DNA of 64,000 nucleotides from Frigidibacter sp. ROC022 (GCF_024723735.1 NZ_JANQDU010000003.1:682001-746000), one strand, 5' to 3'; counted from the first letter of the stretch, positions 35,038-43,710 are shown. Notes: generated by a model not told the origin, from the sequence alone. Numbers and translations: made by a program.

Positions 35038-35537
35038 CTATGGCAACGACACTTGATTTTGCACCTCTGTTCCGTTCGAGCGTCGGCTTCGACCGCATGC
35101 TGGACGCGCTCGAGGCCGCCCGTCGAGTGGAGACGCTCGACAACTGGCCACCTTACGACATCGTCAGGACCGGTGAGGACGACTATCGCATCGACATGGC
35201 GGTGGCGGGCTTTGCCGAAGACGATCTGAGCCTGACCCAGGACAAGAACATGCTGATCGTGTCGGGCCGCAAGGAGATGCCCGAAGGTGACGGCAATGTC
35301 AGCTATCTGTATCGCGGCATCGCCGACCGCTCGTTCGAACGTCGGTTCGAACTGGCCGATCACGTCCGGGTCGAAGGGGCCACCCTGTCCAACGGCCTGC
35401 TGATCATCCAGCTCAAGCGCGAGGTCCCCGAGGAACTCAAACCGCGTCGGATCGAGATCGCGACTCCCGTGGCAACCGAAGGTCTCGAGACCAGGCAGAT
35501 CGAGATGGATCGAGAGCCGGAACCTGTCGCGGCCTGA
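35034..35537 (+). CDS. Small heat-shock protein, Hsp20/alpha-crystallin family
   Basis: A 167-aa ATP-independent chaperone that holds unfolding proteins. The N-terminal arm FAPLFRSSVGFDRML is the class A IbpA-like start; the alpha-crystallin domain runs about residues 38-130 (DNWPPYDIVRTGEDDYRI, AVAGFAEDDL, GIADRSFERRFELADHVRV, NGLLIIQLKRE). The C-terminal I-x-I motif is in RRIEIA. The start ATG at 35034 lies inside the thermometer hairpin and follows AAAGGAGG. A downstream hairpin ends the transcript. Confidence 0.95.
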   Translation: MAMATTLDFAPLFRSSVGFDRMLDALEAARRVETLDNWPPYDIVRTGEDDYRIDMAVAGFAEDDLSLTQDKNMLIVSGRKEMPEGDGNVSYLYRGIADRSFERRFELADHVRVEGATLSNGLLIIQLKREVPEELKPRRIEIATPVATEGLETRQIEMDREPEPVAA

Positions 35538-35563
35538 AGTCTCTTGAGCCCAGACCGGGATGC

Positions 35564-35588
35564 TCCGGCCGCTCTGGTGGCGGCCGGA
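35564..35588 (+). terminator. Stem-loop after hsp20
   Basis: TCCGGCCGC (35564-35572) pairs with GCGGCCGGA (35580-35588), loop of 7, 26 bp after the hsp20 stop. No T-run follows, so termination may be partial. Confidence 0.5.
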
Positions 35589-35617
35589 CGCCCTTGGTGA
35601 AATCTGGAGGTCAGGCG

Positions 35618-36058
35618 ATGAACGTGATCAGCGGAGATTTCACAGGACGATCACATGTCTCAACCATTCCGAGTCAGGCCGGTTCGCGACCAGACTGGGA
35701 CTCTTCTCTGCCCGACGGTGCGGTCGCCCGGATCTGGAAACCGCCGAAGTCGGCAATGACCTCGGGGCGGGCGCATATGAAAGCCTGGAAGATGAGCTTT
35801 CCGCGCCGGACCGGTTCGCGGCTCGAACCCATGATGGGCTGGACGGGCGGCGGCGACGCGATTCAGCAGATGGTCCTGAGCTTTCCGACGCTGGAAGCCG
35901 CTGTCCGCCATGCAAAGCGTCTGGGAGTGGCTTACGAGGTGCAGCTGCCGGCAGGCGAAGCCGGGCGCCGTGCCGCCCGGAGCCGGGACCGGCTGGCCGG
36001 GCTCTGGTCAGACGCCGCGCTCTCTCGGCTGGGACTGTCGGAGATGCCGCAAACCTAG
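35618..36058 (+). CDS. NDUFS4-like (ETC complex I subunit conserved region) protein
   Basis: A 146-aa protein whose middle (about residues 38-112) matches the complex I NDUFS4/18-kDa region: ARIWKPPKSAMTSGRAHMKAWKM, RLEPMMGWTGGGDAIQQMVLSF (key MMGWTGGGD), and AVRHAKRLGVAYEV. The usual alphaproteobacterial subunit is about 100 aa; this copy has extra arms at both ends (a Ser/Gly-rich start and an Arg-rich tail). It sits in a stress block, away from any nuo gene, so it may be a specialised paralogue rather than the housekeeping accessory subunit. ATG has GGAGG upstream. Confidence 0.85.
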   Translation: MNVISGDFTGRSHVSTIPSQAGSRPDWDSSLPDGAVARIWKPPKSAMTSGRAHMKAWKMSFPRRTGSRLEPMMGWTGGGDAIQQMVLSFPTLEAAVRHAKRLGVAYEVQLPAGEAGRRAARSRDRLAGLWSDAALSRLGLSEMPQT

Positions 36059-36107
36059 CGCGACGCGATGGCCGGTGCGAAAGGGCGGTGCGATCGGAAA
36101 TGCGGCG

Positions 36108-36251
36108 ATGGCGAAATCTCGGGCCGAACCCGGATCGCAAGCCACCGTAGAGCTTGCCTTGGAAGAGATCGCGACCGGCGCGGTTTCGCAGGAGGAATTG
36201 CTTCCTTTCCCGCCCGCGCCGGCGCCGAAGCGGCTGGCTCGACCGCATTGA
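36108..36251 (+). CDS. Possible small protein, 47 aa
   Basis: MAKSRAEPGSQ then ATVELALEEIATGAVSQEEL and a Pro-rich end. The amphipathic, acidic helix-like middle looks coding, and the frame lies between the NDUFS4-like and SPW genes on the same strand. The ribosome-binding site is weak and no homologue family is recognised, so it could be noncoding. Confidence 0.35.
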   Translation: MAKSRAEPGSQATVELALEEIATGAVSQEELLPFPPAPAPKRLARPH

Positions 36252-36281
36252 ATCCCCGGTGAAGAGAAAGGAGGTAACACC

Positions 36282-36644
36282 ATGAGCAAGACCTGGACCA
36301 CGAACTATGACAAGATTGGCGACGGCATCAGCCTTGTCGCGGGACTGGCCCTCGCCGGGTTGCCCTTCGTCGTCACCATGACCGGTATCGGTTTCTGGAG
36401 TGCCCTGCTGACAGGCGGACTGATCGCAGTGCTTGCGCTGTTCGCGCTTTGGCGGCCGCATGAAGGGCTCGACTGGGCGCGTATGGTTGCGGGTGTCTGG
36501 GCTGCGATCAGCCCGTGGGCTCTCGCGGCCGGCTTCACGCTCGGTATCGCGCTTGCCCATGTGGCTCTCGGCGCGCTTGCGCTGGCCCTTCCCGCCTGGC
36601 GGCGCTGGAAGAACGACGGCGGCAACTCGGCACTGACCGCCTAG
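36282..36644 (+). CDS. SPW-repeat membrane protein
   Basis: A 120-aa protein with four predicted helices in two repeats; the family tryptophan motif appears as GVWAAISPWALAAGF in the second half and is degenerate in the first. A strong ribosome-binding site (AAAGGAGGTAAC) precedes the ATG. SPW proteins are small inner-membrane proteins of unknown function. It is the last gene of the stress block and is followed by a strong hairpin. Confidence 0.82.
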   Translation: MSKTWTTNYDKIGDGISLVAGLALAGLPFVVTMTGIGFWSALLTGGLIAVLALFALWRPHEGLDWARMVAGVWAAISPWALAAGFTLGIALAHVALGALALALPAWRRWKNDGGNSALTA

Positions 36645-36649
36645 TTCGG

Positions 36650-36676
36650 TTGCCGGCCCCGAGCGGGGGCCGGCAA
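36650..36676 (+). terminator. Hairpin after the SPW gene
   Basis: TTGCCGGCCCC (36650-36660) pairs perfectly with GGGGCCGGCAA (36666-36676), loop of 5, starting 6 bp after the stop codon. Confidence 0.7.
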
Positions 36677-36711
36677 TATGCCGTATTCGCCACAAACAAT
36701 CGGTTCAGGCT

Positions 36712-36893
36712 TCATGACCGCTGGATGACGGTATCGGCGAGCGCGATGGCTGAGAGATAGACCATTGGCCATGGGTCATGCCGGATTGCCACGCGCCGCC
36801 AGTCCTTGGGCCTGCCGAACATGATCCAGATGCGGTTGCGGCGCTTGTATCGACACACGCGGCATTTGACGGGTGTCTTGCCTTGCGTTCGGA
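36712..36893 (-). pseudogene. IS5-family transposase, C-terminal fragment
   Basis: On the minus strand the frame ending at 36712 reads ...KRRNRIWIMFGRPKDWRRVA then IRHDPWPMVYLSAIALADTV and stop. This is the conserved C-terminal region of IS5-type transposases (R-x-x-I-E-x-MFGRLKDWRR-x-A..., LSAIALAATV); the fragment even lacks the usual glutamate of the DDE triad (Trp/Ile stands at the IE position). The rest of the transposase and the inverted repeats are gone, so the element is dead. Confidence 0.75.
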
Positions 36894-37016
36894 CGCGGCT
36901 GGGCGTCTGTCAAAAGGCATCGTCTCGTGATAGACAACGCCCTCGCGCATCACTCCTGCACCTGCCCTGAAGCTGTGACATCCATCCTTGCGTTTGCGTG
37001 TGGTGATCGATCCCAT
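36894..37016 (-). pseudogene. Tyrosine-recombinase (integrase) N-terminal fragment
   Basis: The frame from ATG at 37016 reads MGSITTRKRKDGCHSF... VVYHETMPFDRRPAA, the standard N terminus of phage/island integrases of the type MGTITARKRKDG...Q-x-x-TFDRKAAA. After about 41 codons the homology stops and IS5 sequence begins in another frame. The catalytic domain is absent. It lies head-to-tail beside the 5' end of dusA, the known target of dusA-associated integrases. Confidence 0.65.
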
Positions 37017-37116
37017 GATGATCACCCCATTTGGTCCACGGGACCAAGTCTGGTGTCCAAATCGACGGGTCTGGTACCTGGTGAGCGGAAATGAGACGAA
37101 CTGTAGGCGCCTGTAA

Positions 37117-38124
37117 GTGACTGAAAGAAATATCAAGCAAGACATTTCAGCGGCCGCCCGCCTGTCCGTTGCCCCGATGATGGACTGGACCGACCGGCAT
37201 TGCCGCTATTTCCACCGCCAGATGTCGCGGGGCGCCTTGCTCTATACCGAGATGGTGACGGCGCCGGCGGTGATCCATGGCGATCGGGAGCAGCTGCTGG
37301 GCCATGATGCCGCCGAGCATCCGGTGGCGTTGCAGCTTGGTGGCGCCGATCCCGGGCAGCTGGCCGAGGCGGTACGGCTGGCGGCGCCGCATGGCTATGA
37401 CGAGATCAACCTGAACTGCGGCTGCCCCTCGGACCGGGTGCAGTCGGGCTGTTTCGGCGCGGTGCTGATGGAAACCCCGGCGCTGGTGGCCGAATGCGTG
37501 GCGGCGATGATCGCCGAAAGCCCGGTCGAGGTGACGGTGAAATGCCGGATCGGGGTGGATGAGCAGGACCCGCGCACCGCCCTGCCGGACTTTCTCGAGG
37601 CGGTGCGGGGGGCCGGGGTCCGGCGGGTGACGATCCATGCCCGCAAGGCCTGGCTGCAGGGTCTTTCTCCGAAGGAGAACCGCGAGGTGCCGCCGCTGGA
37701 CCACGCGCTGGTGCTGGAGATGAAGCGGCAGTTCCCCGACCTGCATGTCTCGCTGAACGGCGGCGTGACCACGCTGGCGCAGGCCAGGGTGCTGCTGGAG
37801 CAGGGGCTGGACGGGGTGATGATCGGCCGCGCGGCCTATCATGATCCGGCCTCGGTGCTGCTGGGCGCCGATGCGGCGATCTTCGGCCTGCCGGGCGGGC
37901 AGAGTGCCGAGAGCGCCGTCGCGGCGATGCTGCTCTATATCGAGCGGCACCTGGCCGCGGGCGGGCGGCTGCACCAGATCACCCGGCACATGCTGGGGCT
38001 GTTCACCGGACGGCCGGGGGCGCGGGCCTGGCGGCGGATGCTGTCGGAAGGGGCGACGCGCCCCGGGGCCGGGCCGGAACTGGTCGAGGAGGCCGCCGCG
38101 CAGGTGCTGGAGGCGGCGGCCTGA
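37117..38124 (+). CDS. dusA: tRNA-dihydrouridine synthase DusA
   Basis: A 335-aa FMN enzyme reducing uridines in the tRNA D-loop. Seen: SVAPMMDWTDRHCRYFHR, YTEMVTAPA, LQLGGADP, EINLNCGCPSDRVQSG-CFG with the catalytic cysteine, KCRIGVDE, TIHARKAWLQGLSPKENR and SLNGG...DGVMIGRAAY. Length is normal for DusA. The best start is GTG at 37117, giving 16 residues (MTERNIKQDISAAARL) before the conserved core, with no good ribosome-binding site. This leader may have been supplied by integrated DNA, since dusA-targeting islands rebuild the 5' end of the gene. Confidence 0.95.
   Translation: MTERNIKQDISAAARLSVAPMMDWTDRHCRYFHRQMSRGALLYTEMVTAPAVIHGDREQLLGHDAAEHPVALQLGGADPGQLAEAVRLAAPHGYDEINLNCGCPSDRVQSGCFGAVLMETPALVAECVAAMIAESPVEVTVKCRIGVDEQDPRTALPDFLEAVRGAGVRRVTIHARKAWLQGLSPKENREVPPLDHALVLEMKRQFPDLHVSLNGGVTTLAQARVLLEQGLDGVMIGRAAYHDPASVLLGADAAIFGLPGGQSAESAVAAMLLYIERHLAAGGRLHQITRHMLGLFTGRPGARAWRRMLSEGATRPGAGPELVEEAAAQVLEAAA
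37161..37200. other. Candidate island attachment site at the 5' end of dusA
   Basis: This encodes LSVAPMMDWTDR, the conserved dusA 5' segment used as attB by dusA-associated integrases. With the integrase fragment just upstream and in the usual orientation it marks one end of an old insertion. I did not find the second copy of this sequence elsewhere in the window. Confidence 0.4.
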
Positions 38125-38150
38125 GGGGAACGCCCGGGTCTCGTGCGGCT

Positions 38151-38182
38151 GTGCCTCCGGCGAGGATGTTTTCCGGGTGAAG
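38151..38182. repeat. Dispersed intergenic repeat, degenerate copy 2
   Basis: GTGCCTCCGGCGAGGATGTT then TTCCGGGTGAAG resembles the CCTCCGGCG-GAGTATTT-...-GAAGA intergenic repeat of Rhodobacteraceae, with changes in the ATTT core. It lies between convergent dusA and the efflux gene. Confidence 0.35.
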
Positions 38183-38196
38183 CCGCGGGCGCAGGG

Positions 38197-39390
38197 TCAG
38201 ACGAGGCGCGGGGCGCGGCGCCGCAGGGTCAGCCGCGACAGCACCAGGGCGATTCCGGCGCAGACCGCGATCGAGGCGATCATCGGCACCACGGTACCGT
38301 CGAAGAACGGTCCTGTGAGGCCGATCATCACCCCGCCCGCCAGCATCTGCAGGGTGCCGCCGAGCGACGAAGCCAGCCCGGCATTCTCGCCATGATCGTC
38401 CAGCGCCAGCACCATGGTGGTGGGGATCACCACGCCCAGCCCGGCATTGCCGAGGAACAGCCCGGCGACGGTGACGGTGAGCCCGGCCTGTCCCGCCAGC
38501 GCCAGCAGCAGAAGCCCGCCGGCCGCCAGCGCGAAGACCAGGGTTCCAGCGCGCACCACGGTCTCGATCCCGAACCGCTCGGCCAGCGGCCCGGCCATCT
38601 GCGAGGCCGAGAAAAAGCCGACCGCGTTCAGTGCGAAGGCGATCGAGAAGCCGGTCGGGCTCAGACCGAATTCGCCGGTATAGACGAAGGAGGCGGTGGC
38701 GATGAAGACGAAGAAACTGGCCATGCCGAAACCGCCCAGGAAGGTCAGCCCCATGAAGCGCGCATCGCAGAGCAGGGCGCGGGCGCCGCTCAGCAAGGTG
38801 CGGGCCCTGATCGGCAGCCGGCGCTCGGGCGGCAGCGTCTCGGGCTGCAGGGTGGCGGTCAGGGTCAGCGAGGCGGCGGCGGCAATCGCCAGCACCAGGA
38901 AGATCGCCCGCCAGCCCCAGAGCGCGATGACCCCGGAGCCTGCCAGCGGTGCCAGCATCGGCGAGACCGAGATCACCAGCATCACCAGCGCCATCAGCCG
39001 GGTCGCCGCGGCGCCGGTATGCATGTCGCGGATGATCGCCCTCGGCACCACCATCAGCACCGCGGCGCCCAGCCCCTGCACCGCCCGCAGCGCCGTCAGC
39101 ATGGCGATGCTGTCGGTCCGCCAGGCGCCCAGAGAGGCCAGCAGGAACAGGCTGACACCGAAATAGAGCGGCAGCTTGCGGCCGGCCTGATCGGCCCAGG
39201 GCCCATAGACCAGCTGCGCCAGGCCGAAGGCGATGAAATAGGCGGTCAGCGTGCTCTGGGTCGCGGCAACCGAGGTGTCGAGATCGGCCGCGATGGTCGG
39301 CATCGCGGGCAGATACATGTCGATCGCAAAGGGCCCGACGGCCCCGAGAAGTCCGAGAACGAGGGCCGAGCGCAGAAGGGAAGGCTGCAT
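38197..39390 (-). CDS. Bcr/CflA family multidrug efflux MFS transporter
   Basis: A 397-aa, 12-helix major facilitator. The start GAVGPFAIDMYLPAMPTIAADL (key FAIDMYLPA) is the Bcr/CflA signature, followed by motif A-like GPWADQAGRKLPLYFG between helices 2 and 3, and helix-4/5 RAVQGLGAA...MLAPLAGSG. It exports drugs or small metabolites with proton antiport. It converges on dusA and is divergent from the TauE/SafE-type gene. Confidence 0.92.
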   Translation of the reverse strand: MQPSLLRSALVLGLLGAVGPFAIDMYLPAMPTIAADLDTSVAATQSTLTAYFIAFGLAQLVYGPWADQAGRKLPLYFGVSLFLLASLGAWRTDSIAMLTALRAVQGLGAAVLMVVPRAIIRDMHTGAAATRLMALVMLVISVSPMLAPLAGSGVIALWGWRAIFLVLAIAAAASLTLTATLQPETLPPERRLPIRARTLLSGARALLCDARFMGLTFLGGFGMASFFVFIATASFVYTGEFGLSPTGFSIAFALNAVGFFSASQMAGPLAERFGIETVVRAGTLVFALAAGGLLLLALAGQAGLTVTVAGLFLGNAGLGVVIPTTMVLALDDHGENAGLASSLGGTLQMLAGGVMIGLTGPFFDGTVVPMIASIAVCAGIALVLSRLTLRRRAPRLV

Positions 39391-39515
39391 GGAAGAACTC
39401 CTGTTCGCCGCGCTGCTTTAGTCGCGGGGCGAGAGCTTGTCGAGCGTCATGGAGGCCCGGTGAATTGCATCGGCCCGACTGCGGCCCTAAGGAGACGCGA
39501 CAGAGGAGACCCCGA

Positions 39516-40352
39516 ATGCCCGACGCCTTGCCCGACACGATGATCCTGATCCAGATGACCCTGCTGCTGCTGGGCATCGGCGCCTTTGCCGGGGTCATCG
39601 CAGGGCTTCTGGGCGTCGGCGGAGGGATCATCCTCGTGCCCTCGTTCTTCTATGCCTTTCAGGCGCTTGGCTATGACGGGCCGCAACTGTTCCAGGTCTG
39701 CCTGGCAACCTCGCTGGCGACGATCATCGTGACCTCGGTGCGCTCGGTCCTGTCGCACAACCGGAAGGGCGCGGTGGACTGGTCTATCCTGCGGACCTGG
39801 GCGCCGGGAATCGTGCTGGGCGCCGTCGTCGGAGTGCTGATCGCGGCGCGGCTGAAATCTTCGACCCTGCAGGCGATCTTTGGCGTGCTGGGGCTGATCG
39901 TCGGGTTCTGGCTGGCCTTCGGACGGAACGACTGGCGCCTGGGCGCGCGGATGCCGACCGGACTCACCCGGGCCGTGATGTCGCCGGTGATCGGCTTTCT
40001 CTCGGTGCTGATGGGGATCGGCGGCGGGTCCTTCGGAGTGCCGACGATGAGCCTCTATTCGGTACCGATCCACCGCGCCGTGGCGACGGCGGCGGGCTTC
40101 GGGGTGCTGATCGCGGTGCCCTCGGTGATCGGCTTCCTGCTGCTGCCGATCGACCCGACCGGCCTGCCGCCGTTCCGGATCGGGGCGGTGAACCTGGCCG
40201 CCTTCGCGCTGATCGTGGCGATGACCATGCTGACCGCGCCCCTGGGGGTGAAGCTGGCCCATTCGATGAACCCGAAGCCGCTGAAGCGGGTCTTTGCGGC
40301 CTTCATCACCATCGTGGCGCTGAACATGCTGCGCAAGGCCGCCGGGCTCTGA
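39516..40352 (+). CDS. TauE/SafE (TSUP) family permease
   Basis: A 278-aa membrane protein with about eight helices and the duplicated TSUP motif: GVIAGLLGVGGGIILVPSF in the first half and LMGIGGGSFGVPTMSLY in the second. TSUP carriers move sulfite, taurine-derived sulfonates or organic acids. No sulfur gene is nearby, so substrate is open. The ATG at 39516 is preceded by GAGGAGAC. Confidence 0.9.
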   Translation: MPDALPDTMILIQMTLLLLGIGAFAGVIAGLLGVGGGIILVPSFFYAFQALGYDGPQLFQVCLATSLATIIVTSVRSVLSHNRKGAVDWSILRTWAPGIVLGAVVGVLIAARLKSSTLQAIFGVLGLIVGFWLAFGRNDWRLGARMPTGLTRAVMSPVIGFLSVLMGIGGGSFGVPTMSLYSVPIHRAVATAAGFGVLIAVPSVIGFLLLPIDPTGLPPFRIGAVNLAAFALIVAMTMLTAPLGVKLAHSMNPKPLKRVFAAFITIVALNMLRKAAGL

Positions 40353-40368
40353 GCCGGGCGACCGGCGC

Positions 40369-40599
40369 TCAGGCCCCGCGCGCGATCCGGCCGGCGCGGC
40401 CGCCGCGCCGCTGCTGCACGGGCTTGCGCTCCGGCAGTTCGGCCATCACCGCCCGGCGCTCGTCCGGCGTCATCTTCGACCAGCGGCCGATCTCGTCGAG
40501 GGTCCGGAAACAGCCCAGACAGGTCCGGGTCTCGGGATGCAGGACGCAGAGCCGGACACAGGGGCTTTCGACCTTTTCGCGCCTCCAGATATCGTTCAC
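40369..40599 (-). CDS. DUF1289 small Fe-S-type protein
   Basis: A 76-aa protein with the DUF1289 cysteine set [22 protein letters not shown] (C-x3-C-x8-C-x2-C, residues about 13-30) and the following RTLDEIGRW. Members are thought to bind a metal or Fe-S cluster; the role is unknown. GTG start at 40599 overlaps the ruvX stop (GTGA). Confidence 0.9.
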   Translation of the reverse strand: MNDIWRREKVESPCVRLCVLHPETRTCLGCFRTLDEIGRWSKMTPDERRAVMAELPERKPVQQRRGGRAGRIARGA

Positions 40600-41072
40600 G
40601 CCGGGGTCTCCAGATAACGCAGCCGGTCGAGCAGTCCTTGCAGGATATACCCGGCGGCCACATGGTCGATGACCTCGCTGCGACGCTTTCGGGACGTATC
40701 CGCCTCCAGCAAGGCGCGTTCCGCCGCCACGGTCGAAAGCCGCTCGTCCCAGAAGGTGATCGGCAGGTCGGTCAGCCGGGCCAGGTTGCGGGCAAAGGCA
40801 CGGGTGGACTGGCAGCGCGGCCCTTCGCTACCATCCATGTTGCGCGGCAGGCCCAGGACCAGGCCGCCGATCTCGCGCTCGGCCAGGATCGCCAGCAGCG
40901 CGGCGGCGTCTTTGGTGAACTTGGTGCGCCGGATCGTGCGCAGCGGCGAGGCGACCGAGCGGAGCCGGTCCGAGACCGCGACCCCGATGGTCTTGGTGCC
41001 CAGATCGCCGCCGGCCAGCGCTGCCTGACGGGGCAGGGCGGCGGCGAAGTCCTCGACCGCGTCCAGGATCAC
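40596..41072 (-). CDS. ruvX: RuvX/YqgF family Holliday-junction resolvase-like nuclease
   Basis: A 158-aa RNase H-fold protein: [15 protein letters not shown] with the first catalytic Asp, [25 protein letters not shown] and the final Asp in [10 protein letters not shown]. The family matures 16S rRNA 5' ends and may process junctions. The GTG start at 41072 overlaps the ccmI stop (GTGA); upstream frame extension is an artefact of arginine-rich antisense-like sequence. Confidence 0.9.
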   Translation of the reverse strand: MILDAVEDFAAALPRQAALAGGDLGTKTIGVAVSDRLRSVASPLRTIRRTKFTKDAAALLAILAEREIGGLVLGLPRNMDGSEGPRCQSTRAFARNLARLTDLPITFWDERLSTVAAERALLEADTSRKRRSEVIDHVAAGYILQGLLDRLRYLETPA

Positions 41073-42286
41073 TCGGCCACCCCGGCGCTGATCGCGGCGG
41101 TGCGGATCTTCGCCAAGCCGTCGGCATCGTCGGCAAAGGTCTCCTGCGCCTCGTCCCAGATCGCCTGCGCCCGTTCGGTATCGCCCAGCACGCCGAGGGC
41201 GGTCAGCAGCTGCGCCCATTTCTCGGGCGGTCCGCCCTGTTCGGCCAGTTCCGAGGCCAGCCCGTCAACCATGCCGCGGATCATCGCCTGGCGGTCCTCG
41301 GCCGACATTCCCGCCGCCGCCGCGACATCCGCGGCCGAGGGGCCCTTGGTGGCGGCGTCCTCGAGGGGCGGCAGCGTGTAGCGGACCCCGGCCAGCGCCG
41401 CGACCTCGCCGATCTGGCTGCGCAGGGGTTCGGTCCAGGGCTGTTCGGGCCCGCTTTCGGCCACCAGCGGCACCCAGACCTTCATCGCCAGGTCGAAGCG
41501 CTGGACCTGGGCGAACATCAGCCCGGTGTAATAGCGCGTCAGCCCGTTCTTCGGGTTCAGTTGCAGCGCCTTGACCAGCACGGCCTCGGTCTCGGGCGAG
41601 ACGAAACCACCGGCCGCCTGAACCATCAGCGAGGCCAGCTGCGCGTTGTCCTCGGCGGTTGCCTTGTCGCCGAGCAGCGCCACCACCTGGCCCTGCGCCC
41701 GCGCCGCGGCCGAGAAATTGCCAAGCCGCGCCTCGTTTTCGGTCAGCAGCCGCCAGCCCTGCAGGTCGTCGGGATGGGCGAAGACGGCGGTGCGCAGCTT
41801 CTCGATCAGCTCCAGATAGGCCGGATCGACATCGTCCGGCGCCTCCCAGGGCGTGCCATAGAGCCGTTCCGCCTCTTCCTGATGCGGACGGTTGGCGCGG
41901 ATCGCCTCCGAGGCGGCGATCCGTGTCTTCAGGCTCAGATCCTCCAGCCCCGGCTGACCCAGCCGCTGATAGCCGAGGATGCTGATCCCGGCCACCAGCG
42001 CCCCGATCAGCAGCGCCGGCGCCATCGGGCCGCGGGCCTGCGCCTCGGCGGCCTGCGCGGCGCGGTCGGCGGCCAGCAGCCGGCGCGAGACCTCGACCCG
42101 GATCCGCTCGGCCTCGTCCTCGCTCAGCACCCCGCGGGCGGCATCGCGTTCGACCTCGGCCAGCTGGTCGCGGTAGAGCGCCATGTCGGCCTCTCCCGCC
42201 ACCTCGGGCCGGCCTCGGCGAAACGACAGCGCCAGGGCGATCGCCACAAGGGCGGCGGTGGCAGATATGGCGATCCAGAACATCAT
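41069..42286 (-). CDS. ccmI: Cytochrome c biogenesis protein CcmI
   Basis: A 405-aa apocytochrome c chaperone. Two membrane helices (about residues 4-23 and 90-110) flank a cytosolic loop with [35 protein letters not shown] (key [12 protein letters not shown]...EVSRRLL), the CcmI signature; the periplasmic part carries TPR-like helices ([20 protein letters not shown]). It presents apocytochrome to CcmFH. Heads the ccmI-ruvX-DUF1289 set; other ccm genes are elsewhere. Confidence 0.92.
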   Translation of the reverse strand: MMFWIAISATAALVAIALALSFRRGRPEVAGEADMALYRDQLAEVERDAARGVLSEDEAERIRVEVSRRLLAADRAAQAAEAQARGPMAPALLIGALVAGISILGYQRLGQPGLEDLSLKTRIAASEAIRANRPHQEEAERLYGTPWEAPDDVDPAYLELIEKLRTAVFAHPDDLQGWRLLTENEARLGNFSAAARAQGQVVALLGDKATAEDNAQLASLMVQAAGGFVSPETEAVLVKALQLNPKNGLTRYYTGLMFAQVQRFDLAMKVWVPLVAESGPEQPWTEPLRSQIGEVAALAGVRYTLPPLEDAATKGPSAADVAAAAGMSAEDRQAMIRGMVDGLASELAEQGGPPEKWAQLLTALGVLGDTERAQAIWDEAQETFADDADGLAKIRTAAISAGVAE

Positions 42287-42462
42287 CCGCCCGACATAAA
42301 GCGCCAGGCAGCTTCGGGGAAGCCCTTGAGCGGTTTCGCCCCTGTGACAAATGCGCGATGTCGCTTCCGCGCCGCGAAGCTTCGCTTGCGGTCTTGGCGT
42401 CGCGGATTTGCCGGGCCATGTGCTAGGACAGGGCCGGGATGCCGGGAAGCAGGGGATTCGAC

Positions 42463-43710
42463 GTGAAACGCTATTCGGTCTTCGCCATCGCCCGAGAGGC
42501 TCTGCGCTGGCACCGCGGCTGGGAACGCGCCTGGGCCACGCCCGAGCCGAAACCGGAATATGACGTGGTGATCGTCGGCGGCGGCGGGCACGGGCTGGCC
42601 ACCGCCTATTACCTCGGCAAGAACCACGGCATCACCAATGTCGCGGTGGTCGAGAAGGGCTGGCTGGGCGGTGGCAACACCGGGCGCAACACCACGATCA
42701 TCCGCTCGAACTACCTGCAGGACCCCTCGGCGGCGATCTATGAAAAGGCCCGCTCGCTGTATGAGACCATGAGCCAGGACCTGAACATGAACGTCATGTT
42801 CAGCCCTCGCGGCGTGATGATGCTGGCCCAGACCGAACACGAGGTGCGGGGCTACAAGCGCACCGAGATGGCCAATGCGCTGCAGGGGGTGAAGACCGAG
42901 TTCATCGGGCCCGAGCGGGTCAAGGAGCTTTGTCCGATCATCCATATCGAGGGCCCGCGCTACCCGGTGCTGGGCGCGCTCTGGCAGGCCCGGGGCGGCA
43001 CCGCGCGGCATGACGCCGTCGCCTGGGGCTATGCCCGCGCCTGCTCGGCGATGGGCATGCACATCCTGCAGAACACCGAGGTGACCGGGATCACGCGGGA
43101 TGCCTCGGGCGTCACCGGAATCGAGACCTCGCGCGGGCGGATCGCCACGCGGAAGCTGGGCCTCGTCGTCGCCGGCCACTCGGGCCAGCTGGCCGAGATG
43201 GCCGGGTTCAGGCTGCCGATCGAGAGCCTGGCGTTGCAGGCGCTGGTCTCCGAGCCGATCAAGCCCTGCATGGATGTCGTGGTCATGGCCAATACCGTGC
43301 ATGGCTACATGAGCCAGTCCGACAAGGGCGAGATGGTGATCGGCGGCGGCACCGACGGGTTCAACAACTTCACCCAACGGGGCAGTTTCCACCATATCGA
43401 GGAGACCGTGCGGGCGCTGATCGAGACCTTCCCGATGCTGTCGCGGCTGAAGATGCTGCGGCAATGGGGCGGGATCGTCGATATGACCGGCGACCGGTCT
43501 CCGATCATCTCGACCACGCCGGTGCCGGGCATCTTCGTCGATTGCGGCTGGGGAACCGGCGGTTTCAAGGCGATCCCCGGTTCGGGCTGGGCGATGGCCG
43601 AGTTGATGGCGAAGGGCCAGCCCGGACCGCTGGCCGAGGCGTTCGGCCTGTCGCGGTTCCGCGAGGGCCGGTTCATCGACGAAAGCGTGGCGGCGGGGGT
43701 GGCGCATTGA
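42463..43710 (+). CDS. soxB: Sarcosine oxidase, beta subunit
   Basis: A 415-aa FAD-binding subunit that oxidises the N-methyl group of sarcosine. Seen: VIVGGGGHGLATAYYL (FAD motif), GWLGGGNTGRNTTIIRSNYL, the ARHDAVAWGYAR segment whose His (about residue 183) corresponds to the covalent-flavin histidine of heterotetrameric enzymes, and GIFVDCGWGTGGFKAIPGSG near the end. The GTG at 42463 gives the classical KRYSVFAIAREAL start after AGGGG; an ATG 24 bp upstream would add eight poor residues. Its stop overlaps the next, non-sox gene. Confidence 0.95.
   Translation: MKRYSVFAIAREALRWHRGWERAWATPEPKPEYDVVIVGGGGHGLATAYYLGKNHGITNVAVVEKGWLGGGNTGRNTTIIRSNYLQDPSAAIYEKARSLYETMSQDLNMNVMFSPRGVMMLAQTEHEVRGYKRTEMANALQGVKTEFIGPERVKELCPIIHIEGPRYPVLGALWQARGGTARHDAVAWGYARACSAMGMHILQNTEVTGITRDASGVTGIETSRGRIATRKLGLVVAGHSGQLAEMAGFRLPIESLALQALVSEPIKPCMDVVVMANTVHGYMSQSDKGEMVIGGGTDGFNNFTQRGSFHHIEETVRALIETFPMLSRLKMLRQWGGIVDMTGDRSPIISTTPVPGIFVDCGWGTGGFKAIPGSGWAMAELMAKGQPGPLAEAFGLSRFREGRFIDESVAAGVAH

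Noticed and set aside
36705-37145. A single intact 146-aa gene on the minus strand
   Set aside because: The frame joins unrelated integrase and out-of-frame IS5 sequence and is best explained as two fused relics.
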